Shown here piece after piece: positions 25,241-32,229 of a stretch of DNA of 35,005 nucleotides. The position numbers and the translations under genes were made by a program. Source of the stretch: a virus. The notes beneath the pieces were generated by a model. That model saw only the letters and a program-made list of their open reading frames with translations. It was not told where the DNA came from and did no database searches. Each line of letters opens with the position of its first letter. Within the stretch, counting starts at the first letter, position 1. The stretch spans positions 1 through 35,005 of the IMG/VR virus record IMGVR_UViG_3300043410_001649. The stretch is one strand, 5' to 3'.

Positions 25241-26338
25241 ATGAACAAGTATGAAAAGTTAATTGAATATATCATTAACGAAAACGAACAAAAGGCTCGT
25301 GAATTATTTCACGAGATCGTAGTAGAAAAGAGTCGTGACATCTACGAAAGTTTGATGGACGAAGAACAAGTCGAAGAAAATTTTGGCAACGCTGACCCAG
25401 CTGGCCAAATGATCAACGATGTAGAAAACCAAACTGATGAAACTGCTGGTTTAGGCGAAGACGACGATGAAGGCGAAGAGTTTTCATTGGGCGACGAGCC
25501 AGGCGCTGAAGGCGGTGACGAATTAGGCGGCGAATTAGGCGGTGACGACCTAGGCGACGAATTAGGCGGTGACGACCTAGGCGGCGACGAAGGTGGCATC
25601 CGTGCTGAGTTAGAAGCTATTAGCGACAAGATTGACCAATTGCTAGCTGACGTTGGCGGTAGCGATCTTGACAGCGATGAAGACATGGGTGCTGGCGACG
25701 AAGAAGCTTTCGGCGGTAGCGACGATGAAGCCCCAGCTGAAGTTGGCGCATCCGATGATGGTGCTAGCGACGAAGAAGAAACACCATTTGCAGAAGGCAA
25801 GCAACCACCATGGTTGAAGGGTTCTGGCGCAAGCGGCTCTGGTAAGAGCGGTAGCGGCAAGTCTGGATCTGGTAAGAGCGGTTCTGGTAAAGGATCTGGT
25901 TCTGGCGTAGCTGAAAGCAAGTCTGTTGCACAATTAATGCGCGAATACGTTGACACAATCGGTCAAGTATACGGCGGCGAAGGCGACAACGCTGAAGGTA
26001 CTGAGTCCGGCAACGGCAAGAAAGTTCCTGTAAACACTAAGTCTATCAGCCGTACAAGCGGTCCTGACTTTGGTGGTACAAGCAAGAACATCTTGAACAA
26101 GACTGGTGCTACTGAAGAGTCTCCAGACGGTAAGCAAACACCAAAGCCAAACAACGAGTACAGCAAAGGCGAAGGCAAGTTCTCTAAAGAGAAGTTCCAA
26201 AACGTAGCTGGCGGTACTAAGAAGCAATCTGCTGTTGGTAAGAACTGGGAAAAAGAGAACGGTGCTGAAGGCCAAACTACAAGTGGCAAAGTAACTGTTG
26301 CATCTAAGTCAGTTCAGACACAAAACACTGGCAAATAA
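25241..26338 (+). CDS. Acidic low-complexity prohead core protein (gp68 position)
   Basis: The ATG at 25241 has a GGAG site 6 bases upstream, better than an in-frame TTG at 25223. The 365 residues begin with an ordered helix (NKYEKLIEYIINENEQKARE, then LFHEIVVEKSRDIYESLMDE), followed by an acidic Gly/Asp/Glu region with a repeated ELGGDDLG unit, a helix at about 125-140, more acidic sequence, then GSGKS repeats (from residue 199) and a Lys/Gly/Ser-rich C-terminal third. Charge therefore runs from strongly acidic to basic. T4 gp68 (141 residues) occupies this place between 67 and 21; a prohead core role is inferred from context and composition. Confidence 0.75.
   Translation: MNKYEKLIEYIINENEQKARELFHEIVVEKSRDIYESLMDEEQVEENFGNADPAGQMINDVENQTDETAGLGEDDDEGEEFSLGDEPGAEGGDELGGELGGDDLGDELGGDDLGGDEGGIRAELEAISDKIDQLLADVGGSDLDSDEDMGAGDEEAFGGSDDEAPAEVGASDDGASDEEETPFAEGKQPPWLKGSGASGSGKSGSGKSGSGKSGSGKGSGSGVAESKSVAQLMREYVDTIGQVYGGEGDNAEGTESGNGKKVPVNTKSISRTSGPDFGGTSKNILNKTGATEESPDGKQTPKPNNEYSKGEGKFSKEKFQNVAGGTKKQSAVGKNWEKENGAEGQTTSGKVTVASKSVQTQNTGK
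25531..25583 (+). repeat. 27-base tandem repeat encoding ELGGDDLGD
   Basis: A 26-base identical block occurs at 25531-25556 and 25558-25583, period 27 bases (nine residues). It lies in the acidic region of the core protein. Confidence 0.8.
25835..25908 (+). repeat. GSGKS pentapeptide repeats in core protein
   Basis: About four consecutive GSGK(S/G) units followed by GSGSG. Each unit uses different codons for Gly and Ser, so the repeat is kept at protein level rather than being a fresh DNA duplication. Confidence 0.75.
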
Positions 26339-26352
26339 TTAGGATATAGCAC

Positions 26353-26985
26353 ATGTACCTAAGAGAAAATTTATCATTTGACAGAGCAGGGATCCAAGTT
26401 CTAAACGAGGACTCCGGTGATGGCACAGGTAAAAATTGGTACATGAAGGGTATCTTCATTGAGGGTGGAGTTAAGAACCACAATCAACGTGTATACCCTG
26501 TCAATGAAATTGAACAAGCTGTATCTTCGATTAACAACCAATTAAAGGATGGTTATAGCGTTTTAGGCGAACTAGACCATCCCGATGACCTAAAAATTAA
26601 CCTAGACCGTGTATCGCATATGATTTCACACATGTGGATGGAAGGCAATTACGGTATGGGCAAGTTAAAGATTTTACCTACTCCGATGGGCGAGCTAGTG
26701 AAAGCTATGTTAACAAGTGGCGTTAAGCTAGGTGTTAGCAGCCGTGGATCGGGACAAGTAAATGAAGGCAGTGGCCACGTTAGTGATTTTGAAATCATTA
26801 CAGTGGACATTGTAGCACAACCTAGCGCACCTCATGCTTATCCTAAAGCAATTTATGAAGGCTTGATGAATATGCGTGGTGGTGCTCAAGTATTCGAGAT
26901 GGCACGTGACGCCACTCAAGATCAAAAAGTACAGAAGTACCTGAAAGAAGCTGTAACAAAGCTAATCAAAGACTTGAAAGTCTAA
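26353..26985 (+). CDS. 21: Prohead core protease gp21
   Basis: The serine protease that matures the prohead by cutting core and capsid proteins. The 210 residues (T4: 212) contain NHNQRVYPVNEIEQAV, GELDHPDD with catalytic His76, GVSSRGSG with the likely catalytic serine at 129 or 130, and SDFEIITVDIVAQPSAP. The His-to-Ser spacing matches T4 (85 and 140). It stands directly before gp22 and gp23 as in T4. Confidence 0.95.
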   Translation: MYLRENLSFDRAGIQVLNEDSGDGTGKNWYMKGIFIEGGVKNHNQRVYPVNEIEQAVSSINNQLKDGYSVLGELDHPDDLKINLDRVSHMISHMWMEGNYGMGKLKILPTPMGELVKAMLTSGVKLGVSSRGSGQVNEGSGHVSDFEIITVDIVAQPSAPHAYPKAIYEGLMNMRGGAQVFEMARDATQDQKVQKYLKEAVTKLIKDLKV

Positions 26986-26988
26986 ATA
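26981..26988 (+). promoter_or_regulatory. Possible late promoter motif before gp22
   Basis: TCTAAATA overlaps the gp21 stop codon and lies 16 bases before the gp22 ATG, which has its own AGGAG ribosome site. It departs from the other motifs at position 2 (C), so it is a weaker candidate. Confidence 0.3.
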
Positions 26989-27004
26989 AACAGGAGAGAA
27001 CCGA

Positions 27005-28111
27005 ATGTTAGATGCTATCAAACCATTGTTAGACAGTGGCATCGTAAACGAAAGTACTCAACAAGCTATTAACGAAGCTTGGGAAACCAAGCTGGTTGAG
27101 GCACGCGAATCTATCCGTGCCGAGCTTCGTGAGGAATTCGCTGGACGCTACGAACATGACAAACAAGTAATGGTTGAAGCTCTAGACAAAATGGTTACAG
27201 AATCTCTAACAGCAGAACTTGCTGAGTTCCAAGCAGAGAAAAAGTCGTTGGCTGAAGACCGTGTGCGTTTCAATATGCACATGACTGAAAGCGCCGACAA
27301 GTTCAATAACTTCATGGTTACTAAACTAGCCGAAGAAATTAAAGAACTTCGTGCAGATCGCAAACAATACGAGAATAGCATCGCTAAACTTGAGTCGTTT
27401 GTTATCAAGGCACTTGCTGAAGAACTAAAAGAATTTGAACAAGACAAACAAGCCGTAGTGGAAACTAAGGTTCGTTTAGTAGCAGAAGCTAAGACAAAAT
27501 TAGCTGAACTACAACAAACGTTCATCTCTCGTGCAAGTCAAGCAGTAAAAGAATCTGTAGCTACTAAGCTAGAGTCTGAATTGACTCAATTGAAAGAAGA
27601 CATCCACACTGCTCGTGAGAACATGTTTGGTCGTCGTCTATTCGAAGCGTTTGCAAGTGAATTTGCTGTTACTCACTTAAATGAGAACAAAGAAATCCGT
27701 AAATTGCAAGCAGCAGTTGCTGATACAAATCGTAAGTTGGCTGAAGCGGTTCAGACAGCCCAAGATAAAGAAGCGATTGTTGAGTCGAAAGAAAGAGAAA
27801 TCCGTGTTATTAAGGAATCTGCAGAACGCAAGCAAATGCTTGACAGTATGTTGAAGCCTTTGAACAAGGAAAAGGCTGCTGTTATGGCAGACCTACTGGA
27901 ATCTGTGCAAACTGCAAAATTGCAATCTGCATATGAAAAGTATCTTCCAGCAGTACTAAACAACGGTACAGCAAAGATCAATGTTGCTCCACAAAAGCAA
28001 ATGATCGCTGAGAGCCGTAGTGCAGTAACTGGAGATAAAACTGCTAAAACCGTCGCAAAAGATCAAGATACCAACGTTGTTGATCTAAAGCGTTTAGCAG
28101 GGCTAAAGTAA
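27005..28111 (+). CDS. 22: Prohead core scaffolding protein gp22
   Basis: The main internal scaffold on which the capsid assembles, degraded by gp21. The 368 residues (T4: 269) are almost wholly Lys/Glu/Ala-rich coiled coil. The start MLDAIKPLLDSGIVNESTQQ followed by INEAWE is the family signature, and the C-terminus ends NVVDLKRLAGLK. The extra 100 residues are in the coiled coil. AGGAG precedes the ATG. Confidence 0.93.
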   Translation: MLDAIKPLLDSGIVNESTQQAINEAWETKLVEARESIRAELREEFAGRYEHDKQVMVEALDKMVTESLTAELAEFQAEKKSLAEDRVRFNMHMTESADKFNNFMVTKLAEEIKELRADRKQYENSIAKLESFVIKALAEELKEFEQDKQAVVETKVRLVAEAKTKLAELQQTFISRASQAVKESVATKLESELTQLKEDIHTARENMFGRRLFEAFASEFAVTHLNENKEIRKLQAAVADTNRKLAEAVQTAQDKEAIVESKEREIRVIKESAERKQMLDSMLKPLNKEKAAVMADLLESVQTAKLQSAYEKYLPAVLNNGTAKINVAPQKQMIAESRSAVTGDKTAKTVAKDQDTNVVDLKRLAGLK

Positions 28112-28140
28112 GCAACCCCTAAAAGGAAAAAGGAAACAAA

Positions 28141-29304
28141 ATGACACAAGCATTATTAGAAAGCCGTTGGGGCGAGACCAAAGACGCCCTGTTAGAAGGC
28201 TTACAAGGCTCTAAGCGCACGTCTATGAGCGTGATCTTAGAAAACACACGCAAGCACTTGGCTGAAAGTGCAACTACTGGCGGTACAACTGCAGGTAACA
28301 TCTCTACACTTAACCGTGTAATTCTACCTGTTATCCGTCGTGTAATGCCAACAGTTATCGCTAACGAAATCGTTGGTGTACAGCCAATGACTGGCCCAGT
28401 ATCTCAAATCCATACTCTACGTGTTCGCTACGCTGATAGCGCAGACATCGTAAACGCTGGTGATGAAGCACTAAGCCCATTCAAGATCGCTACTAGCTAC
28501 TCTGGTACTGGTTCTGATCCTGCTGGTAAAGCAGTATCTACAGCTTCTATGGAAGGTGTACCAGGTCGTCGTATCAACGTTCAAATCTTGAAGCAAGTGG
28601 TTGAAGCTAAGACTCGTAAGTTAAGCGCTCGCTGGACTTTCGAAGCTGCTCAAGACGCTCAAGCTATGCATGGTATTGACGTTGAAGCAGAAATCATGGC
28701 TGCTCTAGCACAAGAAATCACAGTTGAAATCGACCAAGAGATCCTAGGTTCCCTACGTGCTCTATCTGGTTCGACATACAGCTACAACCAAGCTACCGTT
28801 TCTGGTACAGCTACATTCGTTGGTGACGAACACGCTGCTTTAGCAGTTGTTATCAACCGTGCTGCTAACTTGATCGCACAACGTACACGTCGTGGCGCAG
28901 GTAACTGGGCTGTTGTATCTCCAGCTGCATTGACAGTATTGCAATCTGCAACTACTTCTGCATTTGCTCGTACAACAGAAGGTACATTCGAAGCTCCAAC
29001 AAACACTAAGTTCGTTGGTACACTAAACGGCGCAATGCGTATTTACGTAGACAGCTATGCAAGCGACAGCACAAACGTTCTAATCGGTTACAAAGGTTCG
29101 AGCGAAGCTGATGCGGCAGCTTTCTATTGCCCATACGTACCTCTAATGAGCTCTGGCGTTGTTCTAGATCCAGCTACTTTTGAACCAGTAGTTGGCTTCA
29201 TGACACGTTATGGTTATGTTGAGTTGACAAACACAGCTAGCTCATTGGGCAACGCTGCTGACTACCTAGAAAGCATTGCTGTAAGCAACTTGTCTTTCCA
29301 GTAA
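28141..29304 (+). CDS. 23: Major capsid protein gp23
   Basis: The hexamer-forming shell protein. Recognisable segments are TLNRVILPVIRRVMPTVIAN, EIVGVQPMTGPVSQIHTLRV, SARWTFEAAQDAQAMHGID and FMTRYGYVELTN. A gp21-type cleavage site L-A-E|S lies at residue 42, so the first 42 residues are probably removed. At 387 residues it is much shorter than T4 gp23 (521), missing most of the T4 insertion domain. Codon use is biased and the ribosome site is purine-rich (AAGGAAAAAGGAAACAAA), both as expected for a very highly expressed gene. Confidence 0.97.
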   Translation: MTQALLESRWGETKDALLEGLQGSKRTSMSVILENTRKHLAESATTGGTTAGNISTLNRVILPVIRRVMPTVIANEIVGVQPMTGPVSQIHTLRVRYADSADIVNAGDEALSPFKIATSYSGTGSDPAGKAVSTASMEGVPGRRINVQILKQVVEAKTRKLSARWTFEAAQDAQAMHGIDVEAEIMAALAQEITVEIDQEILGSLRALSGSTYSYNQATVSGTATFVGDEHAALAVVINRAANLIAQRTRRGAGNWAVVSPAALTVLQSATTSAFARTTEGTFEAPTNTKFVGTLNGAMRIYVDSYASDSTNVLIGYKGSSEADAAAFYCPYVPLMSSGVVLDPATFEPVVGFMTRYGYVELTNTASSLGNAADYLESIAVSNLSFQ

Positions 29305-29349
29305 TCGGAAAACAAAAACTTTTTACCCTCGGGATGGGAAGTTTACACT

Positions 29350-29372
29350 AAAGGGCCGCAAGGCCCTTTTTT
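29350..29372 (+). terminator. Rho-independent terminator after gp23
   Basis: AAAGGGCC and GGCCCTTT pair around a GCAA tetraloop (29350-29369), followed by three more T. It also lies just past the end of the opposing 58-codon gene and could stop both transcripts. Confidence 0.9.
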
Positions 29373-29378
29373 GTTGGC

Positions 29379-29555
29379 TCAGCGATAACGTAGTTGCAAG
29401 AAAGATGCAATAGCGCAATCTGGTAATGTAATAGAATACCCGTCACTTAGTTTACTAAATGGCTCGTGTTTAACTTTGTTAACACGAAGCAACTCGATTA
29501 CTGATTGAATGTTTTGTGCCGGTATCTATATAGTAACTAATTTAGCTGTATTCAT
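29379..29555 (-). CDS. 58-codon gene with in-frame TAG at codon 10
   Basis: The frame begins ATG at 29555, overlapping the end of the upstream gene by 14 bases, with an AGGA-type site (GAGGA) about 8 bases upstream. It reads MNTAKLVTI, then TAG at 29528-29526, then IPAQNIQSVIELLRVNKVKH and continues to DCAIASFLQLRYR and a TGA at 29381-29379. The frame after the TAG is open for 48 codons, looks like ordinary helical protein, and has no other start near its beginning. The gene fills an otherwise empty stretch and ends beside the terminator. A CUA-anticodon tRNA is encoded at the head of the same operon, so readthrough to a 58-residue protein is the simplest reading. Function unknown. Alternatives are a pseudogene or a sequencing error. 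Confidence 0.55.
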
Positions 29556-30123
29556 ACGGTGTATCCTCGTCTGAATAATCGGCATTAATGTAGGTACTCT
29601 TGCTGTCGTATTCTTGAAAGTAATGCTCGTTGGGCATAAGAATTCTAAACTCGTTAGCATGTTTTAGTGCTAGCATAGTCATTTCACTCTTATCAAGAAT
29701 GTCACACACAACAAACTCGCTACTACATGCACCTTCGATAGTCTTGAACTTACTGTGCTGAAACTCTCGTTTCTTCAAAGCCTTGTGCAAGTCGCTGTCG
29801 GGTCGGAACATAATTCTAGTCGTGCCAATCTTTTGATTGCGTAGACGGAACTTGTCTCTTACAGTTAGTTTAGTGAGTGTTGCCTCATTGTTTGAATCGA
29901 TGACGACTAGTGCATCTTTAAACTTGAGACTGCCTTTAGTATGTGAATTATTAGGAGTTTCCTTTGTTGTCCACGGTAACATTGCATTAACGTGATTCAC
30001 ATAAAAAGTTTCACCATGGAATTTTAAGACCCACATGGGAATGGTCTGGTCTTCTAGATGTTTCTTGTTAAAGTGGAAGACAACCTCTTTACAAGCAAAT
30101 TCATTGATCTACGATTGTGACAT
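29542..30123 (-). CDS. 193-codon gene with in-frame TAG at codon 5
   Basis: The natural start is ATG at 30123: it overlaps the previous stop (TAATG) and has AAGGAG 8 bases upstream. The frame reads MSQS, then TAG at 30111-30109, then INEFACKEVVFHFNKKHLED, QTIPMWVLKFHGETFYVNHV and on to TPYEYS and TAA. The next in-frame ATG is only at codon 30 (30036) and has no ribosome site, and the stretch between TAG and that ATG looks like normal protein. With the amber-suppressor tRNA upstream in the operon, the product is probably 193 residues with an inserted amino acid at position 5. If the TAG is a true stop, a 164-residue protein from 30036 is the fallback. The protein is soluble, of mixed strands and helices; no known family is recognised with certainty. 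Confidence 0.6.
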
Positions 30124-30359
30124 TACTTTTTCTCCTTGGTGTTAGTGTCAAACGTTGGGGCAACTCTTGCTGCCTCTTCGGCGGTCATAAAGCGAGCATT
30201 GTTATCATGGAACCAATGCGGAGTTAATGACCAGCCAAAACTTTTCCAGTATTTGTGGATGATATTATTGGCAGTAACAATTGCAATTAAAATTATAATT
30301 AACCCAATTGCATACAAAATAGTGCCGGCTAAAAATGCTGCGGCGTTATCGATGTCCAT
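30123..30359 (-). CDS. Small single-pass membrane protein
   Basis: A 78-residue protein with one strong transmembrane helix (about residues 7-30; FLAGTILYAIGLIIILIAIV) and a charged C-terminal part of about 45 residues that probably faces the cytoplasm. Its ATG overlaps the stop of the GroES-like gene (TAATG) and its own stop overlaps the next ATG. Part of the tRNA-led operon. Function unknown. Confidence 0.75.
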   Translation of the reverse strand: MDIDNAAAFLAGTILYAIGLIIILIAIVTANNIIHKYWKSFGWSLTPHWFHDNNARFMTAEEAARVAPTFDTNTKEKK

Positions 30360-30640
30360 TAATTCTTCTCCACAACTAATAAGATATCCGATTCTTTAAC
30401 AACCAGATATTCTTCTTTATTTAATGTAACTGCAATAGCAGCTCCGACATTATACAGAACAACATCACCTTCTGCAACAGTAGGGGCAATTCTAACCCCT
30501 TCTGGAGTTAAACGACCGGCACCAGTCTTAATTACAGTAGCTTTGACGCTTTCGTCTGCATACGGGATATAAAATCCGCTTGATGTTTTTTGTTCTGGCT
30601 CAATCTTTTTGAGCATTACTCTGTCGTGCATTACTTGCAT
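30359..30640 (-). CDS. GroES-like co-chaperonin (functional analogue of T4 gp31)
   Basis: A 93-residue Cpn10-fold protein: HDRVMLKKIEPEQKTSSGFY at the N-terminus with the mobile-loop position after KTSSG, then VIKTGAGRLTPEG, EGDVVLYN, and the end EYLVVKESDILLVVE. Bacterial GroES has about 97 residues. T4 makes its own co-chaperonin (gp31) because gp23 needs it for folding with host GroEL, so a capsid-folding role is likely. AAGGA lies 5 bases before the ATG, directly against the CCA end of the tRNA. Confidence 0.88.
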   Translation of the reverse strand: MQVMHDRVMLKKIEPEQKTSSGFYIPYADESVKATVIKTGAGRLTPEGVRIAPTVAEGDVVLYNVGAAIAVTLNKEEYLVVKESDILLVVEKN

Positions 30641-30650
30641 AGATGTCCTT

Positions 30651-30725
30651 TGGTGCGCTAGACAGGAATCGAACCTGCTTTCTCGAGCTTTAGAGACTCT
30701 TGCTATACCATTTAGCCTCTAGCGC
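30651..30725 (-). tRNA. tRNA with CUA anticodon (amber suppressor), CCA encoded
   Basis: The minus strand folds into a complete cloverleaf. The acceptor GCGCTAG (30725-30719) pairs with CTAGCGC (30661-30655), then discriminator A and an encoded CCA (30653-30651). The D stem GCTA/TAGC has GG in its loop. The anticodon stem has three Watson-Crick pairs, a T-G pair next to the loop and an A-G mismatch at its top. The seven-base loop is CTCTAAA, with U33 followed by CTA (30693-30691). A five-base variable loop and a T arm GCAGG/CCTGT with TTCGATT complete it. Shifting the anticodon stem by one base breaks pairing, so CUA is the only sensible anticodon. The loop equals that of the classical supF suppressor. 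The short variable loop rules out a bacterial Tyr, Ser or Leu type. The discriminator A and G1-C72 do not fit the usual Gln identity; the amino acid cannot be told. Confidence 0.92.
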
Positions 30726-30735
30726 AATGAGTACT

Positions 30736-30763
30736 ATTATATATGATAACGGATTAATGTCAA
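30736..30763 (-). promoter_or_regulatory. Consensus sigma70-type promoter for the suppressor tRNA operon
   Basis: On the minus strand TTGACA (30763-30758) and TATAAT (30741-30736) are both perfect consensus, 16 bases apart. The tRNA begins 10 bases past the -10 box. Such a promoter would be read by unmodified host RNA polymerase, so early expression is expected. Confidence 0.85.
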
Positions 30764-30771
30764 CACAAAAC

Positions 30772-30779
30772 GGTAAATA
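30772..30779 (+). promoter_or_regulatory. Late promoter motif for the virion protein at 30856
   Basis: GGTAAATA, 76 bases upstream of the ATG. The intervening leader contains CTCT/AGAG hairpins (about 30790-30805) and an AAGGAGAAAAGAA ribosome site. Confidence 0.45.
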
Positions 30780-30855
30780 TAGTGTTCGCTCTTAAATGAG
30801 AGTTCGCGGAGAGCCACTTCGCGTAGCTTAGAACGCTAATACAAGGAGAAAAGAA

Positions 30856-31497
30856 ATGGCAAACAAATTAAAAATCGCAAAAAATAACGCAACCACAGAC
30901 AAGTACGTAAGTCCTATTCTAGTTGGTGGTAGCCCAATTGGTGGTGTAGGTGGTGATACTAGTCAAGCTGGCTATCAAATCCAACCACAAGTATATTGCA
31001 CCGGCGGTAGTTCTGTTGCTGGTAGCATTGTGCGTCAAAAGGGCGCTCACAAGTTCTTGTGTACTGATGGCACACGCACACAGACTTTGACATTAGTTAA
31101 CAACCCTAACCTAGCAGCCGGCCAAATGAACATTTTAGTTAACTTGGCTACACTAACAGCTAACGTTGCAGCGGCTAACGTTGCAGGTGGTGCTACATCT
31201 ACATACGTAACATGGACTGCCACACCAACTGGCCCAGTTACAACACCTCGTGTAGGCGACTACATTATTGGTTTTGCAGGTGCCGCAGCAGTTGCAGCAG
31301 TAACCGCAGTTAACACATCAAGCAATGTAACAATCGCAGTTTCTGGTAACGTAGCAGCACAAACTGGTGTATCTATTACAGACAGCACATACGCTACACG
31401 TATCACTAACCGTACTGTAACTGATTTTGGTGGCAACCGCTTCTTCTATCGTTTAGGTGGTCCGACAACTACTTACGTACAAGTAAACCGCGCTTAA
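30856..31497 (+). CDS. Virion structural protein
   Basis: A 213-residue Gly/Ala/Thr/Val-rich, beta-type protein without charged helices. An IVRQKGAHKFLCTDGT segment (about 54-69) resembles a motif I recall from structural proteins encoded near gp23 in marine T4-like phages. It has a strong ribosome site, its own late motif and its own terminator, consistent with an abundant single-gene unit. A head-decoration or fibre role is possible; not recognised further. Confidence 0.75.
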   Translation: MANKLKIAKNNATTDKYVSPILVGGSPIGGVGGDTSQAGYQIQPQVYCTGGSSVAGSIVRQKGAHKFLCTDGTRTQTLTLVNNPNLAAGQMNILVNLATLTANVAAANVAGGATSTYVTWTATPTGPVTTPRVGDYIIGFAGAAAVAAVTAVNTSSNVTIAVSGNVAAQTGVSITDSTYATRITNRTVTDFGGNRFFYRLGGPTTTYVQVNRA

Positions 31498-31514
31498 TTT
31501 TTAAGCAATCTAAG

Positions 31515-31541
31515 AATAGCACCTTCGGGTGCTATTTTTTT
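31515..31541 (+). terminator. Rho-independent terminator
   Basis: AATAGCACC and GGTGCTATT form a perfect 9-bp stem with a TTCG tetraloop, followed by a run of T to 31541. Confidence 0.95.
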
Positions 31542-31564
31542 GGCGGAACCTAATTTTTAAACTG

Positions 31565-31572
31565 CATAAATA
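31565..31572 (+). promoter_or_regulatory. Late promoter motif for tail-fibre cluster
   Basis: CATAAATA, 21 bases before the ATG at 31594 and just after the preceding terminator. Confidence 0.55.
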
Positions 31573-31593
31573 TAACAATAATGGAATTGTCTA

Positions 31594-32217
31594 ATGAGTG
31601 CAAATAAACGACTTAACACCAGTTATACGTTAACAACTATCAATAACACTGATACTGTGACGTTTAACACAAGTTTAGTTACAGTAACTGGTAACCTAGT
31701 GGTTCTTGGTGCCCAGACTGCAATCGAAACTTCTAATACTACAATTTGGGATAACATTATCACGCTTAACGCTGGTTTGAGTCCCGGAATTGACCCAACT
31801 CTTAATGCTGGGGTCGAAGTTGATCGTGGCACACAAGCTAACGTAGCATTGCGCTGGAATGAAACACTAAAGACTTGGCAAATCACTGACCAATTTGGTT
31901 ACTACTCAAACATTTCATACACCGCAGGACTCGGCTCGGCGTCAAGCTTAGTAAGTGACCCGGCCCCATCTATTTCTGGTAACCTAAATACCTGGAATTA
32001 TGCTATCTATAGTAACACACAGCCTGTGGTTTACTTTAACGACAACATTGCAGTATCAACAACTAGCGTTGCACCGACTGCAATTACTAACAACGTTGTT
32101 GTTTACGGTAGTGATGTTAGTGGGGGCGGCTCTGGATTGTATACTGCTACGGCTAGCGGTAATAACGAATTAGCGACTAAGAGTGCCGCAATTAAGTACT
32201 CAATTATTTTCGGTTAA
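31594..32217 (+). CDS. Tail-fibre-like structural protein
   Basis: A 207-residue, Asn/Thr-rich beta protein. Residues about 28-95 (VTVTGNLVVLGAQTAIETSN followed by TTIWDNIITLNAG and LRWNETLKTWQI) form a module repeated in the gene starting at 34362, a pattern typical of phage fibre proteins. It starts a close-packed set with the next three genes (12-, 2- and 8-base gaps). The stop TAA is followed directly by an in-frame TAG. Confidence 0.7.
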   Translation: MSANKRLNTSYTLTTINNTDTVTFNTSLVTVTGNLVVLGAQTAIETSNTTIWDNIITLNAGLSPGIDPTLNAGVEVDRGTQANVALRWNETLKTWQITDQFGYYSNISYTAGLGSASSLVSDPAPSISGNLNTWNYAIYSNTQPVVYFNDNIAVSTTSVAPTAITNNVVVYGSDVSGGGSGLYTATASGNNELATKSAAIKYSIIFG

Positions 32218-32229
32218 TAGGATAAACAA

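Noticed and set aside
25531-25908. Clustered short repeats considered as CRISPR or satellite
   Set aside because: They are in frame within a gene, have no unique spacers, and GSGKS units vary in codons.
25342-25956. 204-codon minus-strand open frame opposite the acidic core protein
   Set aside because: A Ser/Pro-rich mirror of the Gly/Asp/Glu repeats on the plus strand; composition artefact.
32213-32220. TAA followed directly by in-frame TAG after the fibre gene at 31594
   Set aside because: TAA already terminates the frame; the following TAG gives no evidence about recoding.
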